Shown here: piece after piece, positions 1 to 6,301 of the stretch
Numbering within the stretch: the first letter of the stretch is position 1
How the letters are laid out: each line of letters begins with the position of its first letter
Assembly (NCBI GenBank): GCA_036562385.1
Contig: DATCKG010000030.1
Span: forward strand, 1 to 30,469
From: DATCKG01 sp036562385
Lineage (GTDB): Bacteria > Bacillota > Sulfobacillia > Symbiobacteriales > Symbiobacteriaceae
Direction: 5' to 3'
DNA length: 30,469 nucleotides
Translations under genes and position numbers: made by a program
Notes under the pieces: model-generated
The model's input: the letters and a program-made list of their open reading frames with translations, nothing else
What the model was told of the DNA's origin: nothing
Database searches by the model: none

Positions 1-2
1 AC

Positions 3-80
3 CGGCTCAAGGACCGGCTGAAGGCGGGGGTAACCCCTCAGCGCTTCTTCAACTCAAGTGAGCGGGGTGGGGAATTTTAA
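3..80 (+). CDS. Possible C-terminal end of an upstream gene (partial)
   Basis: An open frame enters from the left edge and stops with TAA at 78-80, giving about 25 residues that begin RLKDRLKAGV and end SERGGEF. The charged composition is compatible with a protein C-terminus, but the piece is too short to assign to a family. The other two plus frames close earlier or look less protein-like. No function can be proposed. Confidence 0.3.
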   Translation, partial: RLKDRLKAGVTPQRFFNSSERGGEF

Positions 81-124
81 ACCGTTGATTCTGAGGAAAA
101 TCCCGCCGCTACTATTGGGGAGTT

Positions 125-330
125 TCATCCCGGTGTTGACAATGAGATCTTCTCAAGCAGATCTTTCATCATCCCTTCCATCTTCATCTCCCTGTATACT
201 CCGTCATTTTCTGGATGCCCCTTCTGCAAATAGTTCTGGGCTTGCACACTCAGTCCTTCCCAATGGTGCGCAGTTGCACATAAAGGTCGTCACGGTATAG
301 TGAAGAAGCAGGAATCGACAGATCCGCGGA
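125..330 (-). pseudogene. Possible decayed coding remnant, minus strand
   Basis: Two short minus-strand frames abut and together look protein-like. One reads ..SLYRDDLYVQLRTIGKD and stops at 250-252. The next, one frame over, reads ..LSVQAQNYLQKGHPENDG.. and runs to a stop at 125-127. A single frameshift near 250-258 would join them into the C-terminal part of one protein of about 65 visible residues. The segment is visibly less GC-rich than the surrounding genes, and no start or ribosome binding site is evident. I do not recognise the family, and chance open frames remain quite possible. Confidence 0.25.
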
Positions 331-344
331 TAATATGTAAGGTG

Positions 345-432
345 CATGTCACCGGTAAGAGCGCGCGTTGCCAACCTTTGGGCCGCATCCATGGGGACGG
401 CCACATCCGACGCCGGCGCTCTCGGTGACATG
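345..432. repeat. Long interrupted inverted repeat in a non-coding region
   Basis: CATGTCACCG at 345-354 is the exact reverse complement of 423-432, and AGAGCGC at 358-364 is the exact reverse complement of 416-422. The result is a 17-bp stem with a three-base bulge (355-357) on the left arm, closing on about 50 nt. Neither strand carries a convincing gene here. It could be a structured RNA, a remnant of a small mobile element or part of the upstream gene's 3' region. The rest of 81-550 holds only this repeat, the next hairpin and the gntR promoter. Confidence 0.5.
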
Positions 433-441
433 TCGCGTTTA

Positions 442-471
442 AAGGTCCTCTCCGGCGCGGGAGAGGACCTT
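442..471. terminator. Perfect 12-bp hairpin upstream of gntR
   Basis: AAGGTCCTCTCC (442-453) and GGAGAGGACCTT (460-471) pair perfectly around the loop GGCGCG. There is no real T tract on either side, so it is not a textbook intrinsic terminator. Its position just before the gntR promoter suggests it insulates that gene from upstream transcription. Confidence 0.45.
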
Positions 472-482
472 CTGGTTGCCCG

Positions 483-519
483 TTGACAGTCCGGGTCCCC
501 TTCGTTAGAGTGTACTCTA
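483..519 (+). promoter_or_regulatory. gntR promoter with dyad operator over the -10
   Basis: TTGACA at 483-488 is followed after 17 nt by TAGAGT at 506-511, a usable sigma-A pair. The -10 is the left half of a perfect dyad, TAGAGT-GT-ACTCTA (506-519). GntR-family dimers bind short dyads of this kind, and this one lies 32 nt before the regulator's own start, so negative autoregulation is the simplest reading (inference). Confidence 0.6.
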
Positions 520-550
520 TAGTGAGAACAGTCGGAGGTGAAGAGCCAGG

Positions 551-1528
551 ATGCGGGCCTTCACCCTGGACCCGGACAGCGGAATTCCCGTCAAGCTGCA
601 ACTGAAAGCCCACATCCGCTACCAGATTGTGACCGGGCTCTTGCGCCCTGGCGACCAGATTCCCCCGTTGCGGGATCTCGCGGCCGGCCTGGGCATCCAC
701 CTGAACACCGTGGTCCGGGCAGTCAGCGAACTGGCCGCGGAAGGATACCTGTACAGCCACCCGGGAAGGGGCGTCTTCGTGGCTGATGAGTTCCCGGGAC
801 AGGAGCACGGGCCGGCCCTGCGGAGCCTCCTGGCCGGAGTGCTCCAGTCGGCCCGGGAATGGGGGCTCTCGCCGGAGGAGATGGCCCTGGCCATGCTGGC
901 CCACGGGCAGCTGGCCCGGCCTCCCCGGACCGCCGGCCGGCCGGTGCTGCTGGTGGGCGGCTCCCATCCCCAGCTCCGCCGGCTTCAGGGAGTCCTGGAG
1001 GGCGCCCTCAACGCTGAGGTCATTCCCATCCTGGTGGAGGAAGTCCCGGAGCGAGCCCGGGGACGAGAATGGGCTGCCGCCGCCGTCACCCTCTTCCACG
1101 CAGCAGAGACCAAGCGACTGCTGCCCGGAACCACGGTGGTGCCCCTGGCCACAGAGGCGACCCGGCAGCGGCTGGCGTCCCTGCGGCAGCTGCCGGCGGG
1201 CTCCACGGTAGTGGTCGCCTCCCGGGACTGGGTCCACGCCGCCCGGATCTGCCGCAGCCTGGAGGCCAGCGGGTTTGGCGCCCTGCGGCTGGAAGTGGCG
1301 GTGGGGTCCACTCCGTCTGCCTTTCAGCCGGCGCTGCAGGAGGCCCGTGCGGTGCTGGCGGCGCCGGACTGCCGGGAATTGGTGCGGGAAGCGCTGGATG
1401 GCGACCCCCGGGGCCTGCTCCTGTCCGAGCCCATGGACCCGCCCGCGGAGGCGCTGGCGGCCCTGCGCCGGGCGCTGGGTGCAGCGCCGGGGCAGCGTCC
1501 GGTTCAGATCCGTTCCTCCTGGGTCTGA
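551..1528 (+). CDS. GntR-family transcriptional regulator with atypical C-terminal domain
   Basis: The first 75 or so residues form a GntR winged helix-turn-helix: residues such as IPVKLQLKAHIRYQI, PGDQIPPLRDLA and NTVVRAVSELAAEGYLYSHPGRGVFV match the YtrA-like or HutC-like DNA-binding domain. The remaining 240 residues do not look like the FadR all-helical, HutC/UTRA or aminotransferase effector domains. They read as alternating strands and helices (PVLLVGGSHPQL, STVVVASRDWVHAARICRSL), suggesting a Rossmann-like sensor domain. The start is set by GGAGGTG about 10 nt upstream. The gene is monocistronic and faces hpt tail to tail across two hairpins. The ligand is unknown. Confidence 0.85.
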   Translation: MRAFTLDPDSGIPVKLQLKAHIRYQIVTGLLRPGDQIPPLRDLAAGLGIHLNTVVRAVSELAAEGYLYSHPGRGVFVADEFPGQEHGPALRSLLAGVLQSAREWGLSPEEMALAMLAHGQLARPPRTAGRPVLLVGGSHPQLRRLQGVLEGALNAEVIPILVEEVPERARGREWAAAAVTLFHAAETKRLLPGTTVVPLATEATRQRLASLRQLPAGSTVVVASRDWVHAARICRSLEASGFGALRLEVAVGSTPSAFQPALQEARAVLAAPDCRELVREALDGDPRGLLLSEPMDPPAEALAALRRALGAAPGQRPVQIRSSWV

Positions 1529-1549
1529 TGAGAATACAGAAACGCGAAA

Positions 1550-1586
1550 GGGGGCGCCTGGCGGCGCCCCCGCCCTGTTTCAGGGC
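1550..1586. terminator. Tandem hairpins between convergent gntR and hpt
   Basis: GGGGGCGCC (1550-1558) pairs with GGCGCCCCC (1563-1571) around a 4-nt loop. It is followed at once by a second stem, GCCCTG-TTT-CAGGGC (1572-1586). On the minus strand the large stem is followed by CTTTCGCGTTT, so it serves hpt; the second stem may serve gntR. Confidence 0.7.
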
Positions 1587-1589
1587 TCA

Positions 1590-2195
1590 TCAGGATTCTG
1601 GGACCTCCCCGATGATGCCGATGTAGGGGAGGTAGCGGTACTGTTCCGCATAGTCGATGCCGTAGCCCACGATGAACTCGTCGGGGATGGTAAAGCCCAC
1701 GTATTCGACCGTCACCGGCGTCTTTCGCCTGGAGGGCTTGTCCAAAAGTACGCAGACCTTCAAGCTGGCCGGCTCCTGCCGCTGCAGGTACTCCCGGAGA
1801 TAGCGGAGGGTCAGGCCGGTGTCCACAATGTCCTCCACCAGGAGCACATGCTTACCCGTGACGCTGGCATCCAGGTCCTTCAGGATGCGGATCACGCCCG
1901 AGGACTCGGTGCTCTGGCCGTAGCTGGAGACAGCCATGAAATCCACCCGGGCCGGAACGGAGAGCGTCCGCATCAGGTCGGCGCAGAAGACAAACGCGCC
2001 TTTCAGGATCCCGACGATCAGGATCTCCTTTCCCTGGTAGTCCCGGGAGATCTCCTCCCCCAGCTCCCGCACACGCCGCTGAATTTGCTCTGCACTGATC
2101 AGTTCACCGATCAAGCCCTTGGCCAAGGAAATCCTCCCCTCCATGGATGACACAGATAGCCCGGCGAACGGTCGAAATTCGACGGTTTTTGGCAT
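1590..2195 (-). CDS. hpt: Hypoxanthine (guanine) phosphoribosyltransferase
   Basis: The enzyme salvages hypoxanthine or guanine by transferring phosphoribose from PRPP to give IMP or GMP in the cytosol. The PRPP-binding loop EDIVDTGLTL lies at residues 121-130, VSSYG at 89-93 and LLDKPSRRKTPV further on, followed by the conserved tail VPDEF-like, VGYGIDYAEQYRYLPYIG. At 201 residues it is about 20 longer than the usual 180. The extra N-terminus is supported because GGGAGGGG sits about 6 nt before this ATG, while the internal Met18 (2142-2144) has no Shine-Dalgarno sequence. It is divergent from the PorG-like gene. Confidence 0.95.
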   Translation of the reverse strand: MPKTVEFRPFAGLSVSSMEGRISLAKGLIGELISAEQIQRRVRELGEEISRDYQGKEILIVGILKGAFVFCADLMRTLSVPARVDFMAVSSYGQSTESSGVIRILKDLDASVTGKHVLLVEDIVDTGLTLRYLREYLQRQEPASLKVCVLLDKPSRRKTPVTVEYVGFTIPDEFIVGYGIDYAEQYRYLPYIGIIGEVPES

Positions 2196-2268
2196 GCGGC
2201 CCCTCCCGTATCGCCGTCATGCACGCCAGACTCCCATTCGCATGAAACTACCCGCGTTTCGCCGCATT

Positions 2269-2297
2269 TTGCGAACCAAATCGACAGAGCGCATTAT
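2269..2297 (+). promoter_or_regulatory. Candidate promoter for the PorG-like gene
   Basis: TTGCGA (2269-2274) and CATTAT (2292-2297) are 17 nt apart, a moderate sigma-A match 70 nt before the start codon. Between them and the ribosome binding site a 7-bp stem (AGGCCGC 2323-2329 with GCGGCCT 2340-2346) could form in the leader. Confidence 0.35.
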
Positions 2298-2367
2298 GCT
2301 AAAGAATCATCATCTTCGTCGTAGGCCGCCTGCCCTGAAGCGGCCTGCTTTCGGGAGGAGAAACGCC

Positions 2368-2898
2368 ATGGCCTTCAGCACAGGATTAGCAGCACACCCG
2401 TCTACCTGCGAAATTCGCGTGACCGCGTCCGACCGGAGGCGGGCCCGACTGATGGCCTGTCTCCTGGCAGATGTCGGACAGGCACAGGGCTGGCTGCCGC
2501 TGACCATTCGCACCATCGCCCGGCCGGAATGGCGCCCCCGGAACGGCGGTACGGAATGGGTCAGCGTCCAGTTTGCAGGGGAATCCAACGCCCCTGCGGA
2601 GGTGGTGGCCGTCCTGGACGAGGATCTGTACGAAGAGCCGGACCATGGTCTGGTCCTGCTGAACAGCCGGGAAAGCCGCCGCAGCGACCGGCTCCGGAGC
2701 CTGGACGCGAACAGCATCGCCAGCGCTTTGGGCGTTCCGGCCTACCTGCCCATGGTGGGGGCCGTGGCCCGGTTAGCCGGCTGGTCCAACCTTGAGCAGG
2801 TCAAGTCGGCTGTGGGCGTAGCCCTACAGGAGTCGGCCCCGCAGTGGCTGCAGCCCGGACTCCAGGCCGTGGAGGCCGGGTATCGCGCCCTTGCCTGA
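2368..2898 (+). CDS. Orphan PorG-like (2-oxoacid oxidoreductase gamma-domain) protein
   Basis: The 176-residue protein starts at ATG 2368 with GGGAGGAG 7 nt upstream. Its second half resembles the gamma domain of 2-oxoacid:ferredoxin oxidoreductases: AEVVAVLDEDLY, HGLVLLNS, then LDANSIASALGVPAYLPMVGAVARLAGW matches the family pattern of an acidic dA..iA..lG followed by N.vMLGA and a LEAL-like helix. The glycine-rich nucleotide loop expected near the N-terminus (GxGGQG) is replaced by ASDRRRA, and the family ERRGG appears only as RNGG. No alpha, beta or delta subunit lies nearby. It is probably a diverged, non-catalytic relative. The assignment is by pattern only; function is unknown. Confidence 0.6.
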   Translation: MAFSTGLAAHPSTCEIRVTASDRRRARLMACLLADVGQAQGWLPLTIRTIARPEWRPRNGGTEWVSVQFAGESNAPAEVVAVLDEDLYEEPDHGLVLLNSRESRRSDRLRSLDANSIASALGVPAYLPMVGAVARLAGWSNLEQVKSAVGVALQESAPQWLQPGLQAVEAGYRALA

Positions 2899-2926
2899 GC
2901 CCGCAGCCGTTGATGATCGATGGAGA

Positions 2927-2966
2927 GAGGCCTCTGCGCTCGCCTGGCAGCGCAGGGCCTCCTTTT
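2927..2966. terminator. Terminator between convergent PorG-like and M42 genes
   Basis: GAGGCCTCTGCGCT (2927-2940) pairs with AGCGCAGGGCCTCC (2949-2962) with one bulge. TTTT follows at 2963-2966, a good intrinsic terminator for the plus-strand gene. It may also stop the M42 transcript from the other side. Confidence 0.75.
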
Positions 2967-2980
2967 GCGTAGCGGGCCCT

Positions 2981-4069
2981 TTACTCGTAGAGCGTATTCT
3001 CCTTGATCTTCCGGACCGTCTCGGCATCCAGCTTCTGGATTACCGCCGCCACCAGCCGGGCGGCGTTTTCAATATCATCCCGGTGAATCAGCGACGCGTG
3101 GCTGTGGATGTACCGGGTGGCAAAGCCCACCACTACCGAGGGAACGCCCCGGCCCCACAGGTGAATCCGGCCGGCATCGGTGCCGCCACCGGGCACCACG
3201 TCAAACTGGTACGGAATCCCCAGTTCCTCCGCCGTGTCCACCACCAGGTTTCGAAGGGCCTGGTTGGGCACCATGGAGGCATCGTACAGGAGGATCAGGG
3301 GGCCCTTGCCGAGCTTGCCCCGGGCCTCCGTCTCCTTCACGCCCGGCACGTCCCCGGCAATGCCCACGTCCAGGGCGATGCCGATGTCCGGTTCGATGGT
3401 ATTGGCCATGGTGACGGCGCCCCGCATGCCCACCTCCTCCTGCACACAGCCCACCGCATAGACCACGTTCTCATGGGGCTTCCCCTGCAGATACTGCAGG
3501 GTCAGGATGGCCGCCGCACACCCCGCCCGGTTGTCCCAGGCCTTGTTCATCAGGATCTTGGGATTGGCCATGACCGTGAAATCGCAGTGCGGGATGACCG
3601 GATCACCGGGGCGGACACCGGCCTGAACCGCCTCCTCCCGGCTCAGAACGCCGATGTCCACGAACATGTCCTTGATCTCCACCACTTTCTTCCGCTCTTC
3701 CGGCGTCAGGATATGGGGCGGTTTCGACCCCACGACGCCGATCAACTCGCCCTTCCGGGTGAGCACCCGCACCCGCTGGGCCAACATCACCTGGCTCCAC
3801 CAGCCCCCCACCGGCTGGATCTTCAGGAAGCCCTCCTCGGTGATCATGGTCACCATCCAGCCGACCTCGTCCAGATGGCCGGCCACCATGATCCGGGGGC
3901 CGTCCTTCCGGCCCACCTTCACCCCGGCGATGGACCCCAGATTGTCGGTGATGATTTCGTCGCTGACCGGTTCCAGATACTTGCGCATCACCCGCCGCAC
4001 CGGCTCCTCGTACCCCGCGATGCCCGGTGCGGACGTCAGCTCTTCGTACATCTTCAACAGCGAATCCAT
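2981..4069 (-). CDS. M42-family metallo-aminopeptidase
   Basis: The 362-residue enzyme belongs to the M42 (FrvX/YsdC/CelM, tetrahedral aminopeptidase or glutamyl aminopeptidase) family, cytosolic di-metal peptidases that trim peptides. The metal-site motifs are present: AGHLDEVG (His65, Asp67), NKAWDNRAG (Asp179), QEEVGMRGA (Glu211/212), ALDVG (Asp234) and RYIHSHA (His322). The start is the second ATG, at 4067-4069, because GGAGG falls inside the first five codons of the longer frame and lies 8 nt from it. Length and motif order are normal. It is divergent from the LysR gene, which may control it. Substrate preference cannot be read from the sequence. Confidence 0.93.
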   Translation of the reverse strand: MDSLLKMYEELTSAPGIAGYEEPVRRVMRKYLEPVSDEIITDNLGSIAGVKVGRKDGPRIMVAGHLDEVGWMVTMITEEGFLKIQPVGGWWSQVMLAQRVRVLTRKGELIGVVGSKPPHILTPEERKKVVEIKDMFVDIGVLSREEAVQAGVRPGDPVIPHCDFTVMANPKILMNKAWDNRAGCAAAILTLQYLQGKPHENVVYAVGCVQEEVGMRGAVTMANTIEPDIGIALDVGIAGDVPGVKETEARGKLGKGPLILLYDASMVPNQALRNLVVDTAEELGIPYQFDVVPGGGTDAGRIHLWGRGVPSVVVGFATRYIHSHASLIHRDDIENAARLVAAVIQKLDAETVRKIKENTLYE

Positions 4070-4204
4070 ACACAGGCCTCCCATCTCGTTGCCTCAGCAC
4101 ATACCGTGCCCTTTCGGCGCCGTCTCATGTGGCTTTCGGTGGCAGTAGGCCCAACCCCTCCCTGGTGGTGCCGATTTCCGGCCCGGCAGGAGCTGGTTCG
4201 CTCC

Positions 4205-4278
4205 CGATTTCACAAATCGTTCGGCAAAGAGCCCTTTGGTCTATTGCCACATCCGGCCGCAACCATGTACGTTGGTTG
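4205..4278. promoter_or_regulatory. Two operator-like dyads between M42 gene and lysR
   Basis: CGATTT-CAC-AAATCG (4205-4219) and CAACCA (4260-4265) with TGGTTG (4273-4278) are perfect inverted repeats in the intergenic region. LysR-type regulators bind partly palindromic sites spread over 50-60 bp upstream of their own gene and the divergent target, which fits this arrangement. No clear -35/-10 pair was found. Confidence 0.4.
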
Positions 4279-4333
4279 TAAGATGTAGCGGCTTCCGGCT
4301 ACCAGAACGATCCCCGAATTGAGGGATGAAGCA

Positions 4334-5251
4334 ATGCTCTTGGGGTACCTCCAGGTTTTCTGCGACATCATTGAAACCCGGAGTTTTTCAAAGGCCGCGG
4401 CCCGGAACTTTATCTCCCAGCCTGCCGTGAGTCAGCAGGTCAAGGCGCTGGAAGAACACTTTCACCAAAAGCTCATTGAGCGTTCTCCCCATGGGATTTA
4501 CCCCACGGAAGCAGGTCGAATCTTTTATGAAGGGGCCCGGGAAATTGTGGAGCGGTACCGGGCCCTGGAACGCGAGATGGCTGAACTGACCAACAGTGTC
4601 AGCGGAACCATCCGGGTAGCGACTGTCTACACCGTCGGCCTGCACGACCTTCCGCCTTACATCAAGCGCTTTATGAAAGCCTACCCGCAGGCGAAGATCC
4701 ACCTGGAGTACAGCCGCACCAACAAGATTTATGAGGCCGTACGCCAGAACCAGGTGGACATCGGCATCGTCGCCTACCCCCAGGAAAGCCGCCAGTTGGG
4801 GGTCATCCCGCTGCCCAGCGACGAATTGGTGGTGATCGTCTACCCCTCCCATCCCCTGGCCGTGGCAGGGAAACCCGTGAAGCTTCAGGAGCTGTCCCAG
4901 GAAAATTTCGTGGCCTTCGATCCCGACATTCCCACCCGCAAGGCCATTGAACGGGTGCTGCAGGAACAAGGGGTCGAGGTCAACATCGTCCAGGAGTTCG
5001 ACAACGTGGAGACCATCAAGCGGTGCGTGGAGGCCGAGGTGGGCATCAGCATCGTGCCCCGGCGCTGCACCCAGATGGAGGTCAGAGCCGGTACGTTGGT
5101 CGCCCTGGACATCGCGGACATCCGGATGGAACGGCCCGTGGGTGTGATCTACAAGCGGGGGAAAACCTTTAGCAATACCCTACAAAAATTCATTGCCGTC
5201 CTGACCGATCAGGAAGAGTCACCCCGTGAAAAATCTGTGGGCGCGCCGTAA
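4334..5251 (+). CDS. LysR-family transcriptional regulator
   Basis: The 305-residue protein has the canonical layout: an N-terminal winged helix-turn-helix at about residues 1-60 (FSKAAARNFISQPAVSQQVKALEE, split here by function rather than position) and a periplasmic-binding-like effector domain from about 88 onward (IRVATVYTVG, VDIGIVAYP, VVIVYPSHPLA, GISIVP). ATG 4334 is chosen because GAGGGA lies 7 nt before it; an upstream in-frame TTG at 4319 has no such site. The overall pattern recalls the CysL/CbbR branch, but the effector and regulon are not visible. It is divergent from the M42 peptidase and 65 nt ahead of the sigma factor, with which it could be co-transcribed. Confidence 0.9.
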   Translation: MLLGYLQVFCDIIETRSFSKAAARNFISQPAVSQQVKALEEHFHQKLIERSPHGIYPTEAGRIFYEGAREIVERYRALEREMAELTNSVSGTIRVATVYTVGLHDLPPYIKRFMKAYPQAKIHLEYSRTNKIYEAVRQNQVDIGIVAYPQESRQLGVIPLPSDELVVIVYPSHPLAVAGKPVKLQELSQENFVAFDPDIPTRKAIERVLQEQGVEVNIVQEFDNVETIKRCVEAEVGISIVPRRCTQMEVRAGTLVALDIADIRMERPVGVIYKRGKTFSNTLQKFIAVLTDQEESPREKSVGAP

Positions 5252-5260
5252 CGAATCCGC

Positions 5261-5303
5261 CCGTCGCCCGTTAGTATTGCCGAAGAGATCGTTGGGGCGA
5301 CGG
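5261..5303 (+). promoter_or_regulatory. Long-range stem reaching the sigma-factor ribosome binding site
   Basis: CCGTCGCCC (5261-5269) and GGGCGACGG (5295-5303) pair over nine bases with a 25-nt loop. The right arm overlaps the first bases of the GGGAGGAG ribosome binding site (5302-5309). It may be the lysR terminator or may limit translation of the sigma factor. Confidence 0.4.
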
Positions 5304-5316
5304 GAGGAGACCGGCC

Positions 5317-5922
5317 ATGGTCACGGTACCGGATGAGGTCCTGGTCAAACAGGCCCAGGAGGGAGATCGGGCAGCCTTATGCGAGCTGATTCGCCGCTAC
5401 GAGCGGAAGACGTACAACCTGGCTTTCCGGCTGATGGGCAATCACGCGGACGCCTCAGATGCGGCCCAGGAGGCCCTGGTGCGGGTGTACATGCGCCTGC
5501 ACAAGTTCCGGGGTGATGCGGCCTTCTCCACATGGCTCTTCCGCGTGGTCACCAATACCTGCCTGGATGAACTCCGCCGCAGGGAACGGCTTCAGCACCT
5601 GTCTCTGGATGAGCCGCTCACCACAGAGGATGGTCCCCTGCCGAGGCAGAGTATGGTGGACACGGCGAGCCCCCTGGAACTGGTGGAGCGCGGCGAACTC
5701 CAGGAGGCTGTGCAGCGGGCCATCAACCGGCTCCCGGCCGATTACCGGGCGGTGGTGGTCCTCCGGGACATTCAGGACTACTCCTACCAGCAGATCGCCT
5801 ATTGCCTCGGCACCTCGCTGGGCACCGTCAAGTCCAGGCTCCACCGCGCCCGGCAGGCCCTGCAGGTGATTTTGCGGAACACCGAAGGGGAACGGCTCGA
5901 CCTGGTACGCAAGGCGGTCTGA
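5317..5922 (+). CDS. RNA polymerase ECF sigma factor (sigma-70 family)
   Basis: The 201-residue protein has region 2 at about residues 20-90 (NLAFRLMGNHADASDAAQEALVRVY, with the core-binding DA.D..QE pattern, then FSTWLFRVVTNTCLDELRRR) and region 4 at about 130-185 (INRLPADYRAVVVLRDIQDYSYQQIA, GTVKSRLHRARQAL). This is the SigW/RpoE-like extracytoplasmic-function type that directs RNA polymerase to stress promoters. GGGAGGAG precedes the ATG. A terminator begins 31 nt after the stop, and no zinc-finger anti-sigma gene follows, which is unusual for this group. Its control is therefore not evident from the neighbourhood. Confidence 0.93.
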   Translation: MVTVPDEVLVKQAQEGDRAALCELIRRYERKTYNLAFRLMGNHADASDAAQEALVRVYMRLHKFRGDAAFSTWLFRVVTNTCLDELRRRERLQHLSLDEPLTTEDGPLPRQSMVDTASPLELVERGELQEAVQRAINRLPADYRAVVVLRDIQDYSYQQIAYCLGTSLGTVKSRLHRARQALQVILRNTEGERLDLVRKAV

Positions 5923-5953
5923 TGAATCGCAGGACCCAAACCGAACGGAGACC

Positions 5954-5981
5954 GGGGAGGGGGCACGTCTGCCCCCTCCCC
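5954..5981. terminator. Bidirectional hairpin between sigma factor and Dabb gene
   Basis: GGGGAGGGGGCA (5954-5965) and TGCCCCCTCCCC (5970-5981) form a perfect 12-bp stem with loop CGTC, between two convergent genes. There is no long T tract, but the stability and placement support a termination role. Confidence 0.65.
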
Positions 5982-5989
5982 GTGTCGCG

Positions 5990-6283
5990 TCAGAACTCGT
6001 AGTCGATGGCCAGGACGCTCTCGCAGATCTGGGCGATGTACTCCTTCACCTTGACGTGCTCCGGATGAGGCTGGTACTCCTCCAGCCCTGCCCGGTCGCG
6101 GAACCGGACCACGAGGCCCACCGTGAACCCCTGTCCCCGCTCCGGCGTGAAGGTGCGGCCCGCCGAAAGGTCTACGATCGAGGGAATGCGGTCCTTGAGT
6201 GCCTTCAACTTTTCGATCAACTGCTGCTCCTGTTCAGGCGTGGTCCCGGGCTTCATTTTAAAGATGACGATGTGTTCGACCAT
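5990..6283 (-). CDS. Dabb-domain (stress-responsive alpha/beta barrel) protein
   Basis: This 97-residue protein matches the Dabb family (ferredoxin-like dimeric alpha+beta barrel): it opens MVEHIVIFKMKPG, has a helix with KLKALKDRIPSIVDLSAGR and ends with the paired PHPEHVKVKEYI motif. The ATG at 6281-6283 is preferred to an upstream GTG at 6292 because AAAGGAG is 8 nt from the former and almost touches the latter. It starts 18 nt after the sulfhydrylase gene, so the two are probably co-transcribed. Family members range from stress proteins to small enzymes, and no function can be fixed here. Confidence 0.8.
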   Translation of the reverse strand: MVEHIVIFKMKPGTTPEQEQQLIEKLKALKDRIPSIVDLSAGRTFTPERGQGFTVGLVVRFRDRAGLEEYQPHPEHVKVKEYIAQICESVLAIDYEF

Positions 6284-6301
6284 AAGCGCCACTCCTTTGC
6301 C

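Noticed and set aside
442..471. Canonical intrinsic terminator
   Set aside because: The hairpin is perfect but no T tract follows on either strand, so it is listed only as a probable insulator-like stem.
2142..2144. Internal Met18 as the hpt start, giving the usual length
   Set aside because: No Shine-Dalgarno sequence lies before it, while the upstream ATG has GGGAGGGG at ideal distance.
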